Source of the DNA: Eublepharis macularius
Taxonomy: Eukaryota > Chordata > Lepidosauria > Squamata > Eublepharidae
Direction: 5' to 3'
Assembly: GCF_028583425.1 (NCBI RefSeq)
Contig: NC_072802.1
Location: 17,865,926-17,929,925 of the forward strand
DNA length: 64,000 nucleotides
Of this stretch, positions 51,904-62,934 are shown in pieces. The notes under the pieces are model-generated. The model was given only the letters and a program-made list of their open reading frames with translations. It made no database searches and had not been told where the DNA came from. Each line of letters opens with the position of its first letter. Positions within the stretch are counted from its first letter, which is position 1. A program made the position numbers and the translations under genes.

Positions 51904-53002
51904 GTTAGGGTTGATAGATTTCACTTCACCTCCAAATTTCTGTATTTTTTCCCCCCAGCAAACAAAAACAAGGAAAACACTCGGTAGCTTTCCATGGCTT
52001 CAAAATGTTCAGAAATTTTATATCTCTGTGAACATCCCTAAACACGACCCCAGTGTCCCTGTCCCACTTTCTTCAATCTCAGTCTCACCAGGAACATTTT
52101 TTTTAAAAGCATTTGGATGAAATTCTGTTAGGCTCCAGTCCTAAGCATAGTTGTATGGAATTAAGAACCTAAGAGGAGCCTGCTGGATCCGTCCAGTGGC
52201 CCATCTAATTTTTCTTCTCCTCACTGTTCTTTGGAGCTGGCCCTAAGGTTTTGTGTACATGTTCAGCGATGGTCTTTTGGAACATGTCATCCGGAGAAAC
52301 ATTTGCATGTATTAAAATAACTGGTGTTTTATTTCTAACACCTTCTCTTATTTACGAGCTGATGCCTCTGTAGAGTTCCTTTCTATACTGCAGTGAGTTC
52401 TGGTTCTTGCTTTCTTGGCAAGGTGACTGGTTCCATTAGGCATGAATTTAAGTGTTAGAAGGAGGACTGGTGGCCAGAGAGATCAAACAGAGAATACTAA
52501 TAGAACAGGCATTACTTGCACAGAGATACCTTTGCTTCTTTTGTGCTATGAGAGACCTTGGAACAATGGCTTTAATTTCGGTTGTCACACCAAAACAAAT
52601 AGAAGCCAGATAAGACAACTTCCTGACTGAATAGGTGCAAATAGGGGTTTTTTTTGGCCAGGTATAGCATTAAAAATGTATCGAAACTCTGCTAATAGGC
52701 CTGGTATATCTCCTTATATGGGAAGATTGACAGCTACCTTATTGTTGCCAAGGCCAGTTGTATGTGATCTGCTTTTGAATGTAAAGGATCCATGTTAGAC
52801 TTATATCAGGGCCTTAGTTATATTTCTCAGGACACAACATGAATTGTAAATTGTAGAAATGAAATCTCAGAACTGAGTCTGTCAGGTAACAAAACTGTGA
52901 AAACCAGCAATGAGGGAGTCAGACTGGGGAAGACCTGGATTCAAATTCCCTGTCAAGCATAAAGCTGATTTTAGAGCATCACTCTTGTCAATTTAGCCTA
53001 CC
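51904..53002. other. Intronic sequence, no gene recognised
   Basis: A scrap at about 52150-52210 (AACCTAAGAGGAGCCTGCTG) resembles a dispersed repeat common in squamates. The rest is unassigned. Confidence 0.35.
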
Positions 53003-53370
53003 TCCCAGGTAGGGTTGCCAGGCCCCTTGAATCCCCTGACGTGCTTGATGATGTCACTTCTGGGAACTGATGCCATAACACGGGTCAAAGGGCAGCTCGG
53101 GAGCGCTCCCGCACTCAGCAAAGGGCTGAATTCCCCTCCCCCGCCATGGGCTCGATTTGGCCTGAAACAGGCCCGTTGTGGGGTGCAGGAGCACACTGCG
53201 GCGGGGTGCTAGGGCATGCCACACCACCCAGGGGCATGCTGCGCTGCCGGGGGGGGCGCCACTGGGGGTGTGCCCCTCCCCTGCTGCCCAGGTAAGAGGG
53301 GGTGGGGGAAGGAGGTGGGAGCAGGGGATCCCCCGCTCCCGGCGGAGGAATGGCAAGCCTATTCCCAGGG
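53003..53370. mobile_element. TIR element, GGGTTGCCA-type ends
   Basis: It begins AGGGTTGCCAGGCCCC at 53011 and ends TGGCAAGCCT near 53360. A near-perfect 8-bp pair (TCCCAGGT at 53003-53010, TCCCAGGG at 53363-53370) may be its target duplication. The interior shares GGGGGATCCCC with its relatives. Confidence 0.65.
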
Positions 53371-53960
53371 TTGTTAGGGGGATAAAAGAGGGTGGGAATT
53401 ATGTTTGCCACTCTCAGCTCCTGGGGGAAGGATGGGTGAAAATATAACATGTAACAAGGCATCTTGAGTCCATCACAGGGGAAGGGCGGTTTATAAATTA
53501 TTTAAACAAATACATCTAAGGTGCTTTTGATAGGGAGCATATGTAGCCTGAATGAATCATGCAGATTTCTGTATCTGTGTATGGAGAGGTAAATGTGGGG
53601 AGGCCCCTGTGCTGAGAGGTAAATAGACACAATGGAACCTGCCACAATTATAATATATAGAATTCTGCAAAGTCAAGGACATCTGGTTTTGCAAAGAAAT
53701 CTTAATTTACTCCCCACTCACCCAAATTTGGGAATCCAAGTTAAGAGCAAAACAAGCGCTGAAGAGAACAACCAGGATCATTACCTCAGACAATCCTGTA
53801 CATTTTTTTACACATATTGGATTTGGGGTATATTTCCATCCCAAAACAAATTCACCCACATATCTAGGGGTAAAAATGTCCCATAAAGATGTTTGTTTGT
53901 TTGTGAATTTCATGAAGGACTGTATCTCTCCAGATAACCTAAAAGCAAGACAACGATATT
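53371..53960. other. Intronic sequence, no gene recognised
   Basis: Nothing recognised. Confidence 0.35.
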
Positions 53961-54142
53961 GTAAGAGGCAGGGCTTTTTTTCAGGGGGAACGCGGGGGAA
54001 CGGAGTTCCGGCACCTCTTGAAAATACTCGGCAATAGTGCTTGAAAATAATATGATTTCAAAGAATCCCATGTGTTTCTTCCTCATTTCCCTCTTGAGAG
54101 TTCCACCACCTCTTTTCCCAGAAAAAAAACCCTGGTAAGAGG
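53961..54142. mobile_element. hAT MITE, family A short copy with 8-bp duplication
   Basis: The element is 53969-54134 (166 bp), CAGGGCTTTTTTTCAGG to CAGAAAAAAAACCCTG, flanked by perfect GTAAGAGG repeats (53961-53968, 54135-54142). It lacks the internal palindrome of the longer copies. Confidence 0.9.
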
Positions 54143-54249
54143 AAAAGGTTCTAGAGCCACTTTTCTTTGAAATCTATGAAAAAAAGTTCAATTAGGGATA
54201 GCTAATTCTCACCAAGTGTAGTAAGAAGGTTGAGTTCAAGGACTTTTCC

Positions 54250-54910
54250 TATTAGGAAAGGATGAAGAGGATAGGGCATTTCAGTTTAGAGAGAAGAGGG
54301 ATATGATAGACATTTACAAAATTATACATAGGGGTGATGGTGTGGAGAATGTAGATAGAGAAAAATTTTGTTTCTCTTTCTAAGGTAAAGCACCAAGTCA
54401 TTACTGACCCATGGGGGGGACATCGCATCACAACATTTTCTTGGCAGACTTTTTGTTACGGGGTGGTTTGCCATTGCCTTCCCCAGTCATCTACACTTTA
54501 ACCCCAGGAAACTGGGTACTCATATTACCAACCTTGGAAGGATGGAAGGCTGAGTCAACCTTGAGCCGGTTACCTGAATCTGGCTTCCACCAGGATCGAA
54601 TTCAGGTCATGAGCAGAGCTTGGGCTGCAGTACTGCAGTTTACCACTCTGCGCCACGGGGCGCATATGGATAGAGAGAATTTTTGTTTCCCTTTCTAATA
54701 ATGCTACAATTCCCAGGCACCCCATTAAGTTGAAGGGCAGTAGATTCAGGATGGACAAAAGGAAGCACTTGTCCACTCAACAACAAACTCAGTTGTGGAA
54801 ATCACTGCCAATGAATGTAGTGATGGCTTTAAAGGAGGGGTTAGATTCATAGGTCTATCAATTACTATGGGCTATGTCCACAGGTGGCTATATCACAAGT
54901 AGCTATATGT
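54250..54910 (+). mobile_element. CR1-like LINE 3' coding remnant, split by a SINE
   Basis: Outside the SINE, the sequence follows the C-terminal coding region of a CR1-like ORF2: segments equivalent to 'GR-R-T-N-K-R-K-x-FF-x-Q' and 'W-x-SLP-x-DVV' can be read in mixed frames at 54710-54860. It is too decayed for a single frame. The SINE at 54385-54662 lies inside it. Confidence 0.5.
54354..54698 (-). repeat. tRNA-derived SINE with about 30-bp target duplication
   Basis: Minus strand: GCCCCGTGGCGCAGAGTGGT at the head (A box) and GACCTGAATTCGATCCTGGT (B box), then GGCTCAAGGTTGACTCAGCC and GGCAATGGCAAACCACCCCG. The SINE (54385-54662) is flanked by an imperfect 30-nt direct repeat, 54354-54382 and 54669-54698 (GATAGAGAAAAATTTTG- and GATAGAGAGAATTTTTG-). 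Confidence 0.85.
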
Positions 54911-55682
54911 CCCTAGTAAACCTCTGAATACCAGAGCTAATGGGCAACACCAGGGAAAGCCTTGGTCTTTATTCCCTGTTTCGTGGTCCTTCAGGGACTC
55001 AGTTGCATGAAACAAAATGCTTGATTAGATGGACCACTGGCCTGACCAAGGAAGTCTTGTGTTCTTAATAGTAACAACCATTTATCCATAGCAATGAGTG
55101 AATTCCGTGGAATTGAGACTTGTTTGTAAGTAACAGTCCCTAAGTTCGGCTTGCATGCCACAATTCTGCATTACTTCTAGCTTGTTCATCCATCTGTTCT
55201 GAACTCTTGGGGGAGAGGGGGGTTTCAGTGTAGTCAATAATTAAATCAGTTCTTTCGTGACTCCATGTACAGTTCAATGGAGGCGTTCCAGAATATTGGG
55301 TTTGTGGAGGGTTTCTTTTTATTTCTCTTTTCTTCATTTGTTTCCGCTTTTGCTTTCATGTTGGCATTGAGTCCACGAATGGTTTTCAGAGAGCCCTTGT
55401 GTCCTGAATCGCCAAATGCTTTGCAATTTAAATGGGCTTTAGAAATGGGCTGCTTTCTTATGCTGCTCCCGGCTAATAGATGCATGTGTGAAATCCTCTC
55501 TGCTGCTTTACGTACCAGGTCAGATGTTAGATCACATATTACACAGGGAACGAGCAGCTAGAATGCTTTTTTCCCACGTGCTGCAGATGTTTGCCTTCTT
55601 TAGCCGTGCCACACCGGCTCTTCAACTGTTTCCCCACATGTCCTTACACGTATTCAATCTCCGCGTTACTTCCCTACGCACA
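54911..55682. other. Intronic sequence, no gene recognised
   Basis: Nothing recognised. Confidence 0.35.
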
Positions 55683-55830
55683 GTAGTGTGTTGTAGCGTC
55701 CAGAGTGTCAGACTAGGATTTGGGAGACCCAGGTTCAAATCCCCACTCTGCCACGGAAAGTCGCTCGCTCTCAGTCTAACCTATCTCACAGGCATATCGT
55801 TGGGATAAAATGGACTGCTGTGGATCCCCA
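55683..55830 (+). repeat. tRNA-derived SINE
   Basis: TGTTGTAGCGTCCAGAGTGT is the head and CCAGGTTCAAATCCCCA the B box. The body CAGTCTAACCTATCTCACAG and TTGGGATAAAATGG follow. Confidence 0.75.
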
Positions 55831-57129
55831 TTGAGAGGCAAATAATAGTACAGTCTAAAACGAGAGGTACGCTTTTCTTAGTCCGTTGGTATCACTGGGC
55901 TTAGCTGAGTGTAACCCTGCTCAGAATGGCCGTGTAAAATACCGAAATAAATTCTCTTGATAGAACGAGTTGGTGGCCTGTAAGACATGGTGGGATTCAT
56001 GTGTAATATGGTATGTGAAGCAATAGCAAGGATTTGATGGGGAAAACCTTTAGCTAGAAGCTTGGAGCAGGCGTCAGCAACTGATTGGGAAATCCTTCCC
56101 TTGATCAAAATCTCTCCAGAATACTATAAGCTCTTAAGGCTTGAGAAGACCAAGTTCTTATCTCCTTTTATCTCTCTGACTCTCAGCTGTGCGCAACATT
56201 CTGGAGGCATTAAGCAGGCTGAAACCTCATCAGGTTAACTTTTTTTTTTTGCTAGGGTGTCTTTAATTCAGAAATTCGTATTTTCCTCCATACCTAGGAT
56301 TTCCCTCAAGTATGCAGAAAGCTGTACTCAAGAGTTTTGGGAAGATCAAAAGTGTGATGATAGTTCCAGCAACTTCCTTTTTGCTGGGCTCTTATTTATT
56401 TTAAAGCATTTCTGTGTCAACTTTCCACCCAAACAGGGTCCCCAAGGCAGCAAGATGTGTGAGATTCCTTCACACTGCAAGGAATGCAAGCTAAGATGAA
56501 GTTGTGGGATGTGCCTATGCGTCTGGCTGATCGGTTTGTTTCTGGATCTGCCCAGAGTCTGATCAAACCAGCCACGTGCGGGGAGTTCTGTGTTCTGAGG
56601 TCTTAGCAATCTTGGAACCTCCATTTTTGATTGGTATATTTTGTACCCAGAAAAGTTGGGAGTCTATGATCTGTCTGAATTCTGCAGATTAAGCACCTAT
56701 GCATAGTTTTGATTATTTTGCACAATTTCTTTTGCTGGTCGTGGGAAGGGGCTGTACACAACACTGAGCCCTCTAGGGTTTTTTTGTACTCTTCTGGTAT
56801 TTATTCAGCTGCATCTGAGATTTAACAGGGTGTTGCCCGCAGAGATTCAAGGGTAATCTTTGGGTTAATGAGCATGGAAAACTCCCTGCTTGAAAGTGGA
56901 GGTTTTTCAGGAACTTGAAGACTCTGTTCTGTGTCTTTTCTCCTCAGATTTTTCAGAATATGCAGGACCCTCCTCCTTGGAAAACAAAACCAGAAGAGGA
57001 TGCAAAATGACACAAGTTGGATATTCATTTGTAAAACAAATTATGTAGGCTCTGTTGTCTTTGAATCAGCTTTTACATGACAAGAATATTTCTAAACTGA
57101 CTGCTTTTTCCTTTTTTGCTTGTTTGCAG
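55831..57129 (+). other. LPAR4: 3' end of LPAR4 intron 1, including splice acceptor
   Basis: The last part of the intron ends with a pyrimidine-rich tract (CTTTTTCCTTTTTTGC) and TTTGCAG at 57123-57129, a strong 3' splice site. Upstream, no repeat or exon was recognised. Confidence 0.65.
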
Positions 57130-57153
57130 GATAAAAACGCAAACATCCTGACT

Positions 57154-57219
57154 ATGTGGCAACAGACATTCAGGCCATCTCAGTGGCACACACTTCTTAA
57201 GGAGAACAGAAATCCCTGA
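57154..57219 (+). CDS. Upstream ORF 1 in LPAR4 5' UTR (21 codons)
   Basis: ATG at 57154 to TGA at 57217-57219, in a different phase from LPAR4. If exon 2 starts at 57130, this uORF is the first ATG of that exon. Any role in limiting receptor translation is inferred. Confidence 0.45.
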   Translation: MWQQTFRPSQWHTLLKENRNP

Positions 57220-57229
57220 CTTATATTGC

Positions 57230-57250
57230 ATGGAATTGGACTTTGGATAG
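57230..57250 (+). CDS. Upstream ORF 2 in LPAR4 5' UTR (6 codons)
   Basis: ATG at 57230 (MELDFG) stops at TAG 57248-57250, in the same phase as LPAR4 and 12 bases before its ATG. The stop proves that translation of the receptor cannot begin further upstream in this frame. Confidence 0.45.
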   Translation: MELDFG

Positions 57251-57262
57251 AGCAGAGCTGGA

Positions 57263-58312
57263 ATGGGAAATCACAGCGACAACCATACCTGTGTGACAGA
57301 TGATTCATTCAAGTACAACCTCTATGGCGCTGTCTACAGTGTGGTGTTCATCCTTGGCTTGATCACCAACTGTGCCTCTTTGTTCATGTTCTGCTTTCGC
57401 ATAAAAATGCGGAACGAAACGACCATTTTCATGACCAACCTGGCGGTCTCGGATTTGCTCTTTGTCTTCACACTCCCGTTCAAAATCTTCTACAACTTCA
57501 ACAGGCACTGGCCTTTTGGAGACACTTTGTGCAAGATTTCAGGGACCGCCTTCCTGACCAACATCTATGGGAGCATGCTGTTCCTCACCTGCATCAGCGT
57601 TGACCGCTTCCTTGCTATCGTCTACCCATTTCGATCTCGTACCATTCGGACACGAAAAAACTCAGCCATTGTGTGTGCAGGTGTCTGGATTCTGGTCCTC
57701 AGTGGAGGAATATCAGCATCTTTGTTTTCCACCACTAACGTCAACAATGCAAGTACGACGTGTTTCGAAGGTTTTTCCAAACGCATATGGAAGACCTACT
57801 TATCCAAGATTACAATATTTATTGAAGTGGTTGGCTTCATTATTCCCTTGATGCTCAACCTCACCTGTGCATCTTTGGTGCTGAGGACTCTGCGGAAACC
57901 TGACACCCTCTCCCAGATCGGCACAAACAAAGAGAAAGTACTCAAGATGATCGTGGTGCACGTGGCTGTCTTCATAGTCTGTTTTGTACCCTACAATTCC
58001 ATCCTTTTTTTGTACGCTCTCGTACGTTCTCAGGCCATCGCTAACTGCTCCTTGGAGAGATTTGCAAGGACCTTGTACCCGATCACATTGTGTGTTGCCA
58101 CCCTGAATTGCTGTTTTGACCCTTTTATCTACTACTTCACTTCAGAATCTTTTCAGAAGTCTTTCTATATCACTTCGGACCTCAAAAGCGATTCTCTTTG
58201 CAAGACTGAAACTGCACTAACAACCCAGGTCATCCCGCCAGCGATACGGGAGGAGATGAGTGTTCAGGCCATTAGAAATGGGAGAGATCTGATGTCTGAA
58301 TCCCACTTTTGA
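57263..58312 (+). CDS. LPAR4: Lysophosphatidic acid receptor 4, complete (349 aa)
   Basis: This is a class A GPCR that binds lysophosphatidic acid at the plasma membrane and couples to G12/13, Gq, Gi and Gs in mammals. All seven helices are present: TM1 about 20-45 (GLITN, N36), TM2 54-76 ([11 protein letters not shown]64), TM3 with C90 and a DRF (114-116) in place of DRY, TM4 about 134-155, TM5 about 182-207, TM6 about 228-252 with CFVPY (240-244), and TM7 ending in DPFIYY (286-291). C167 in loop 2 should pair with C90. N-glycosylation sequons are at N3, N7 and N162. Near-identity with mammalian LPAR4 through TM1-TM7 identifies it over LPAR6 or P2RY10. It lacks about 20 N-terminal residues of the human form. 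The ATG at 57263 has G at -3 and G at +4, and an in-frame stop lies at 57248. Confidence 0.97.
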   Translation: MGNHSDNHTCVTDDSFKYNLYGAVYSVVFILGLITNCASLFMFCFRIKMRNETTIFMTNLAVSDLLFVFTLPFKIFYNFNRHWPFGDTLCKISGTAFLTNIYGSMLFLTCISVDRFLAIVYPFRSRTIRTRKNSAIVCAGVWILVLSGGISASLFSTTNVNNASTTCFEGFSKRIWKTYLSKITIFIEVVGFIIPLMLNLTCASLVLRTLRKPDTLSQIGTNKEKVLKMIVVHVAVFIVCFVPYNSILFLYALVRSQAIANCSLERFARTLYPITLCVATLNCCFDPFIYYFTSESFQKSFYITSDLKSDSLCKTETALTTQVIPPAIREEMSVQAIRNGRDLMSESHF

Positions 58313-58553
58313 TACTGGAGCTTTCAACATCAGATGTGTGCTGAGAACTGGGTTTCAGAGAGAGCTCCATGTCTAGGAAAAGGATGCTCATTCCAAACCA
58401 GGAAAGATGGGAACGACACAGGAAATGTTAAAAAAAAAAAAGAAAGAACAGCAAACTGGATGTTCTAACTACCTTGTGAAAACAGATCATCATATGTTAA
58501 CTCAAATAACATTACCTATATGTATCATCCGTATGCTTTTGAAGCTAAGAAAT

Positions 58554-58559
58554 AATAAA
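58554..58559 (+). other. LPAR4: Poly(A) signal AATAAA for LPAR4
   Basis: A canonical hexamer 242 bases after the stop codon, followed by a T-rich downstream region. Two further AATAAA hexamers near 59247 and 59265 could serve a longer transcript. Confidence 0.65.
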
Positions 58560-58665
58560 ATATGTCACCTTTTCTTGATTTTTATGGCATCTGATTATAT
58601 CCTTTCTACAGTTGAGGGCTTTGCAAACGTTACCTTGCCTTCCATTTGCATGGCGTGAGAGCTCA

Positions 58666-58802
58666 CCAGCAGTGTTTCAGGAGTACAGTATATGCAGTCA
58701 CCGTATTGTGTGAATTGGGCAGTACATGGAAAATCCATGTGTTGCCCAGTTCACATGATACCGTGATTGTGCTTATTGCAGCCCTGAAACATGAGGCTGG
58801 CA
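58666..58802. mobile_element. Palindromic MITE just past the LPAR4 3' end
   Basis: The arms pair over about 64 bp: CCGTATTGTGTGAATTGGGC matches in reverse complement GCCCAGTTCACATGATACCG, and TGTTTCAGG / CCTGAAACA lie near the ends. The centre is at 58734. Confidence 0.8.
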
Positions 58803-61152
58803 GGCTTCTGTTGCATGTGAACGAAACATAATGTTTGCAGAGAGCTTTAATGTAGTAGAAATCAATTTTTTTGTTGCACATTGTTGGAACATTCTTTCCT
58901 CTTGTACAGCCATTCTGCAGTGGATGTGCTAAATTGGGCCATGATCCTAAGAATTACTTAGAAATAAGAGCCATAGAAATCAAGACCATACTTCCAAGTA
59001 TGTGCATTTAAGATTGGGTTGCTGTTGCTCTGGCTGTGAACAACTGCTGAACAAGGGTATAAAAAGAATGTGCATGTGTATAGGGAAAGGCTAACAGGAT
59101 GCTGCTATCTCTGCTTTATGGTGTGCAAAAGTTTGAAAAAAAGGAAACATACTTATGGCAAGTGAAAAAAATCCTTTCCTCCTCCTTAATATTATTGGTA
59201 ACATTCTTTCCTGTTCAAAACTCCTAAACCTTGTACCATAAAATTGAATAAAAATATTACAAACAATAAAAATCAACCATAAGAAAAGAAGTATATCTTA
59301 GCAGAAACTGAAATACAAAATCTAAAACAACTGGCCAGTCCTCTCTCAGCCACATTTTCATGGAAAAGCAGTATCAATGGAATGCTGTTCTAAGGCAGGT
59401 TTCCCTGGGAAGGGTATTTCAACGAGTTGGTACCACTACCGATAAGGCCCCGTTCAAACAACTGCCAGTCTCACCTTTGAAAGGAAAGGGACATAGCAGG
59501 AGATTCCTTTGCTGATCTTAGAAGCCAGGAAGAAACATACAGGAGAAAGAATTCCTTCAGGTATGTCAGCGGTTTTAGAGGAGGCAGTTGATGCTTAACA
59601 TCAGAACATGTTTGGAAAGGGACTTGACCCAAGGCGTGCAGTCAGGCTTCCTACATTTCCAGTCAAGGTTGTGTGTCTATTTCTGGCTCAGAAGAAGTCA
59701 AGAGGGCAATCAGCAGACAACAATGAATGAATGGGCAGCACTTCCTTCGCCGTGCCGGCAAGCTGAATTTCCGTGAACGTTAGAAGTCAACTCCCTCATG
59801 ACGTCGATCCCGGTAGTTCAGTGCAGTAATAAGGAATTCAGTTTTACATGTTTGCTAAGGAAATAAAGATATGGGGAGAAGAAAGAAATCTGGGCACTTG
59901 CTTAAGAAAATGGGAGCATAAAAAGTGGTACGCTTGTGAACCACATTGTAAGTGGGCTAAACTGCACGCACCTCCCTGATGGCGCATGACTCAACCTTTA
60001 TTAACAAGGATCTGATTATTAATATGTTAATTAGTTAAGAAAGGGGCAGTGAGTCTCTAGCTACAAAGCTCACAGATGAAGACAAAGGGAGGTCATTAAT
60101 ACTCAGGTCCTTGGAAGGGACAAAAGGAAGTAGTTTTTTACTTAATAGGTAGTTACTAACAGTGGGTATAGTGATAGCCATGAGCATAGCATTTTTTTTT
60201 AAAGTATTTGTATGCTGCCTCTTCAGGGTAGTGCTCAAGACAGCTCACAACTAAAAAAACCCAGTATTAAAAAAACAAGCTATTCAAAAACACAAATGGT
60301 TGGACATAAGCAGCATTGAAACTATATATAAAGCAACAGCAGACCCGTTTAAAAACTGGTAAGATAAAACCCCTAATTAAAAGACTCAGTAAAAAGATGT
60401 ATTTTAGCCTAGTGCCTAAAAGAAAGTAAGCACCCGGTGTGCCTCAAAGGAGAAAGCATTATAAAGGCAAGGTGCCACCACAGAAAATGCCCTGTCTCTA
60501 GTCACCACCACCAGCGTGGCATATGTTCTGGACACTGTGGTGTTGCTGCAGATAATAGCAATTTTAATTACAAAATTTCCACATGCAAAGACAGTTGGCC
60601 TCTGAATACCTGTGGTGGGAGGCCATATCTGGGGAAGGCCACGACCTCTGCTGTTTTTTGGCTCAGTGAGGGAACTGGCTGGCTCACCTTGATTTATAAG
60701 AAGAAAATGGCTGTTAGCTGAACTTGGCAACCAGTAGGAGGTCTGGAGACAGGGACATGGGAGAGCACAGCATTTGTCACATTTCCAGATACAACACGGA
60801 AGTGGCAAAGGGTAGATCTAGGAATCGCTGCAAACTCTATGGAAGTGATATAGTGATAGTGGGTTGCTGTTCTTTAAAAACTTTCTCTTGCTGCTGCTTG
60901 AGGTGGTGTTGGGCAACAAAGCTTACAAGTAGAAGGCCTCCCACTATAGTAGGAAGCCTGGGAAAACTAGCTCATGCTGACCAAGTAAATCTTCCATGTT
61001 CAGAGGCAGCAAAGCCTATTAGTGCAGGGTTCTGACACAAATGAGGCTTTGGTTTTTGTGACCGCCTTGTAGGCCTTCAGTAGGAGTGGGCATCTGTTTG
61101 GCTATTGTGGGAAACAGGTTGGTGGACTTCTGTATAGCTGAATTTATAAAGG
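58803..61152. other. Intergenic, no gene recognised
   Basis: A half copy of the 12484-12642 MITE arm lies at about 60800-60850. SINE-like sequence at about 60205-60260 (GTATGCTGCCTCTTCAGGG) resembles the body of a tRNA SINE in reverse. No coding similarity was seen. Confidence 0.4.
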
Positions 61153-61178
61153 TTTCTTTCTTTTTCTTTCTTTCTTTC
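61153..61178. repeat. (CTTT)n microsatellite
   Basis: An interrupted run of CTTT units. Confidence 0.9.
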
Positions 61179-61589
61179 AAAAAGGGATTCATCCCGGTCC
61201 AGAATATGCTGTTTATTGTGCCAACCGTGTTAGTCTTGATACATGAGGCCTCTTCTCGGATTCTTAATGACTGCTGTTCTTTCTAGCAAGAGCAATGAAA
61301 ATGTCTTGCTTAAACCAATACTTGTGTTGTTTAAACTCATGCTGAGAGGTGGGGGAGGGGGAGACAAAAGAGACTCTTGGTGCACAATTTCCTCCTGTTT
61401 CAATGGCCTTTTTCCTTTTTAGCAGATGCAGTCCTTGAGTTACGTGTCGGGGCTGCCAGCTTCCATGAGCCAGAACTCTGTTCCCTGTTAATGAAAAGTG
61501 GCAAAGCAACTCTCAAAAAGCATAAACTTCTAGGCCAAAGTTGAAAGCACAAAGGAGTGGGGGTGGGGGTGGGGGTCTTGTTACCCATA
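61179..61589. other. Intergenic, G-tract cluster
   Basis: Three successive five-G tracts separated by single T lie at about 61560-61576, a G-rich motif near the limit for a G-quadruplex. Nothing else was recognised. Confidence 0.4.
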
Positions 61590-62060
61590 AAGCTGGGAGA
61601 TTTTAAAGTCTCCTAGCAGATACATTGACTAAGCTGGTTTTCTTTTTTCCAAACCCTTGGAACAAACCACAGTCTAGTCTCCTTAAGGGGACGATGAAAG
61701 CCAGGAGGGGGATCAGTCCACGTTTGGTGTGTCTCCAGGATGGGTCAATGCTAATCTGAGCATAAAGCTTGCTTCTTTTCTCTCCCTCCCCCGCATCCAG
61801 CCAAGCTGCTGCCAAAACTTACAAGTTTCTGTTTGCAGTTTTATGAGCCAAAGAGCTGTGGCCGGCTTTCTCGCATAAAATACATCGCTATCATCGAGTG
61901 CCAAGGGCATCGCTGAAAAGATCCATTATTTTGTCATTTAACACCTACCATAAATTTTATGATCGTATGTTGGGACTCGGATTTACAGATGGTGGCTCGG
62001 GGTTGCTTTTATTTTATTTTTTTAAGCTCGCTTATAGTTGAGATCAGCCTGTGAGTTTGG
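61590..62060. promoter_or_regulatory. Repeat-free candidate regulatory block
   Basis: This stretch has none of the repeat signatures that fill the rest of the window. It contains CCATAAATTTTATG near 61949, a palindrome of two posterior-HOX/CDX-like sites, among other AT-rich motifs. Conservation cannot be tested from one sequence, so the call is tentative. Confidence 0.25.
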
Positions 62061-62602
62061 AGGGTGGGGGCATTGTGTACAAATAACTAATTATGCATTC
62101 ATGGAGAAAGGAAAAATATTTCCCCCCCTTCAGATGTTGTGCAGCCATCCAGAGAGAAATTCAGTTTAGAAAAGGGATTTAAAAAAAAAAGATATAGCTA
62201 GTGGGCATCTGGGTTTTCTCTTTTCCCTAACAAAGGGTCATTGTTAGCAAAAAGCACAAAAACAGAAACATTACTTTAAATGCAGAAAGTGCCCAGAGAT
62301 GGGGAATGTGCTCATAACTGTGAGCACTGGAACAATCAGATCGTAGGAAAATTGGGGTCTGTAGTGTGGAATCGCTTTCTCAGTGAAATCCCTGACTCTT
62401 TAGCAGGCAGGACTACTTTGAAGGAAATGATCAAAAGGCTGCCCACCAGTATCATGGAGCAGGGTATGCCTAGAGAGACCCACATGGCCATGAGAGAGTC
62501 AGTCTCTCTCATCCTAACCTACCTCACAGAGTTGTTGTAAGAATAAGAGGTGGGGGGATCCATGTACGTGACTCTGAACTGCTGGGGTGATAGGAGAGCT
62601 AA
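62061..62602. other. Intergenic, no gene recognised
   Basis: A short SINE-like end at about 62495-62550 (TCATCCTAACCTACCTCACA, then GAGTTGTTGTAAG) resembles tRNA-derived SINE tails elsewhere in the window. Confidence 0.4.
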
Positions 62603-62874
62603 ATTATTATCAGGGCTTTTTCCCAGCTGGAACGTGGTGGAATGGAGTTCTGGAACCTCTTGAAAATGGTCACATGGCTGGTGGCCCCGCCCCCTGATCT
62701 CCAGACAGGAGTTTAGATCACCCTCCACGCCGCTGAGCGGTGCAGAGGGCAATCTCAACTCCCCTCTGTCTGGAGAGCGGGGGGTGGGGCCACCAGCCAT
62801 GTGACCATTTTCTCCGAGGGCAACCCACTGAGTTCCACCACCTCTTTTCCCAGAAAAAAAGGCCTGATTATTAT
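62603..62874. mobile_element. hAT MITE, family A copy with 8-bp duplication
   Basis: The element is 62611-62866, CAGGGCTTTTTCCCAGC to CAGAAAAAAAGGCCTG, flanked by perfect ATTATTAT repeats (62603-62610, 62867-62874). Confidence 0.9.
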
Positions 62875-62879
62875 CATCA

Positions 62880-62905
62880 TCAATAATAATAATAATAATT
62901 TATTA
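62880..62905. repeat. (AAT)n microsatellite
   Basis: A run of AAT units directly right of the MITE's duplicated target. Confidence 0.85.
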
Positions 62906-62934
62906 TTATTAGCATAATAGCTATATAACAGTGT

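Larger units (their letters stand above)
57130..58580 (+). other. LPAR4: LPAR4 exon 2 (transcript model)
   Basis: The exon begins after the acceptor AG at 57128-57129 and contains a 133-nt 5' UTR segment, the complete coding sequence and a short 3' UTR. The AATAAA at 58554-58559 is followed by a T-rich stretch (CACCTTTTCTTGATTTTT). The transcript end is therefore placed about 58580; a longer form using AATAAA near 59247 or 59265 is possible. Confidence 0.7.

Noticed and set aside
57567-57851. 94-codon plus-strand frame inside LPAR4
   Set aside because: It is an alternative-phase shadow of the receptor coding sequence.
61557-61577. G-quadruplex
   Set aside because: Only three long G-tracts are clear, with a weak fourth; I list it as a G-rich motif without claiming a structure.
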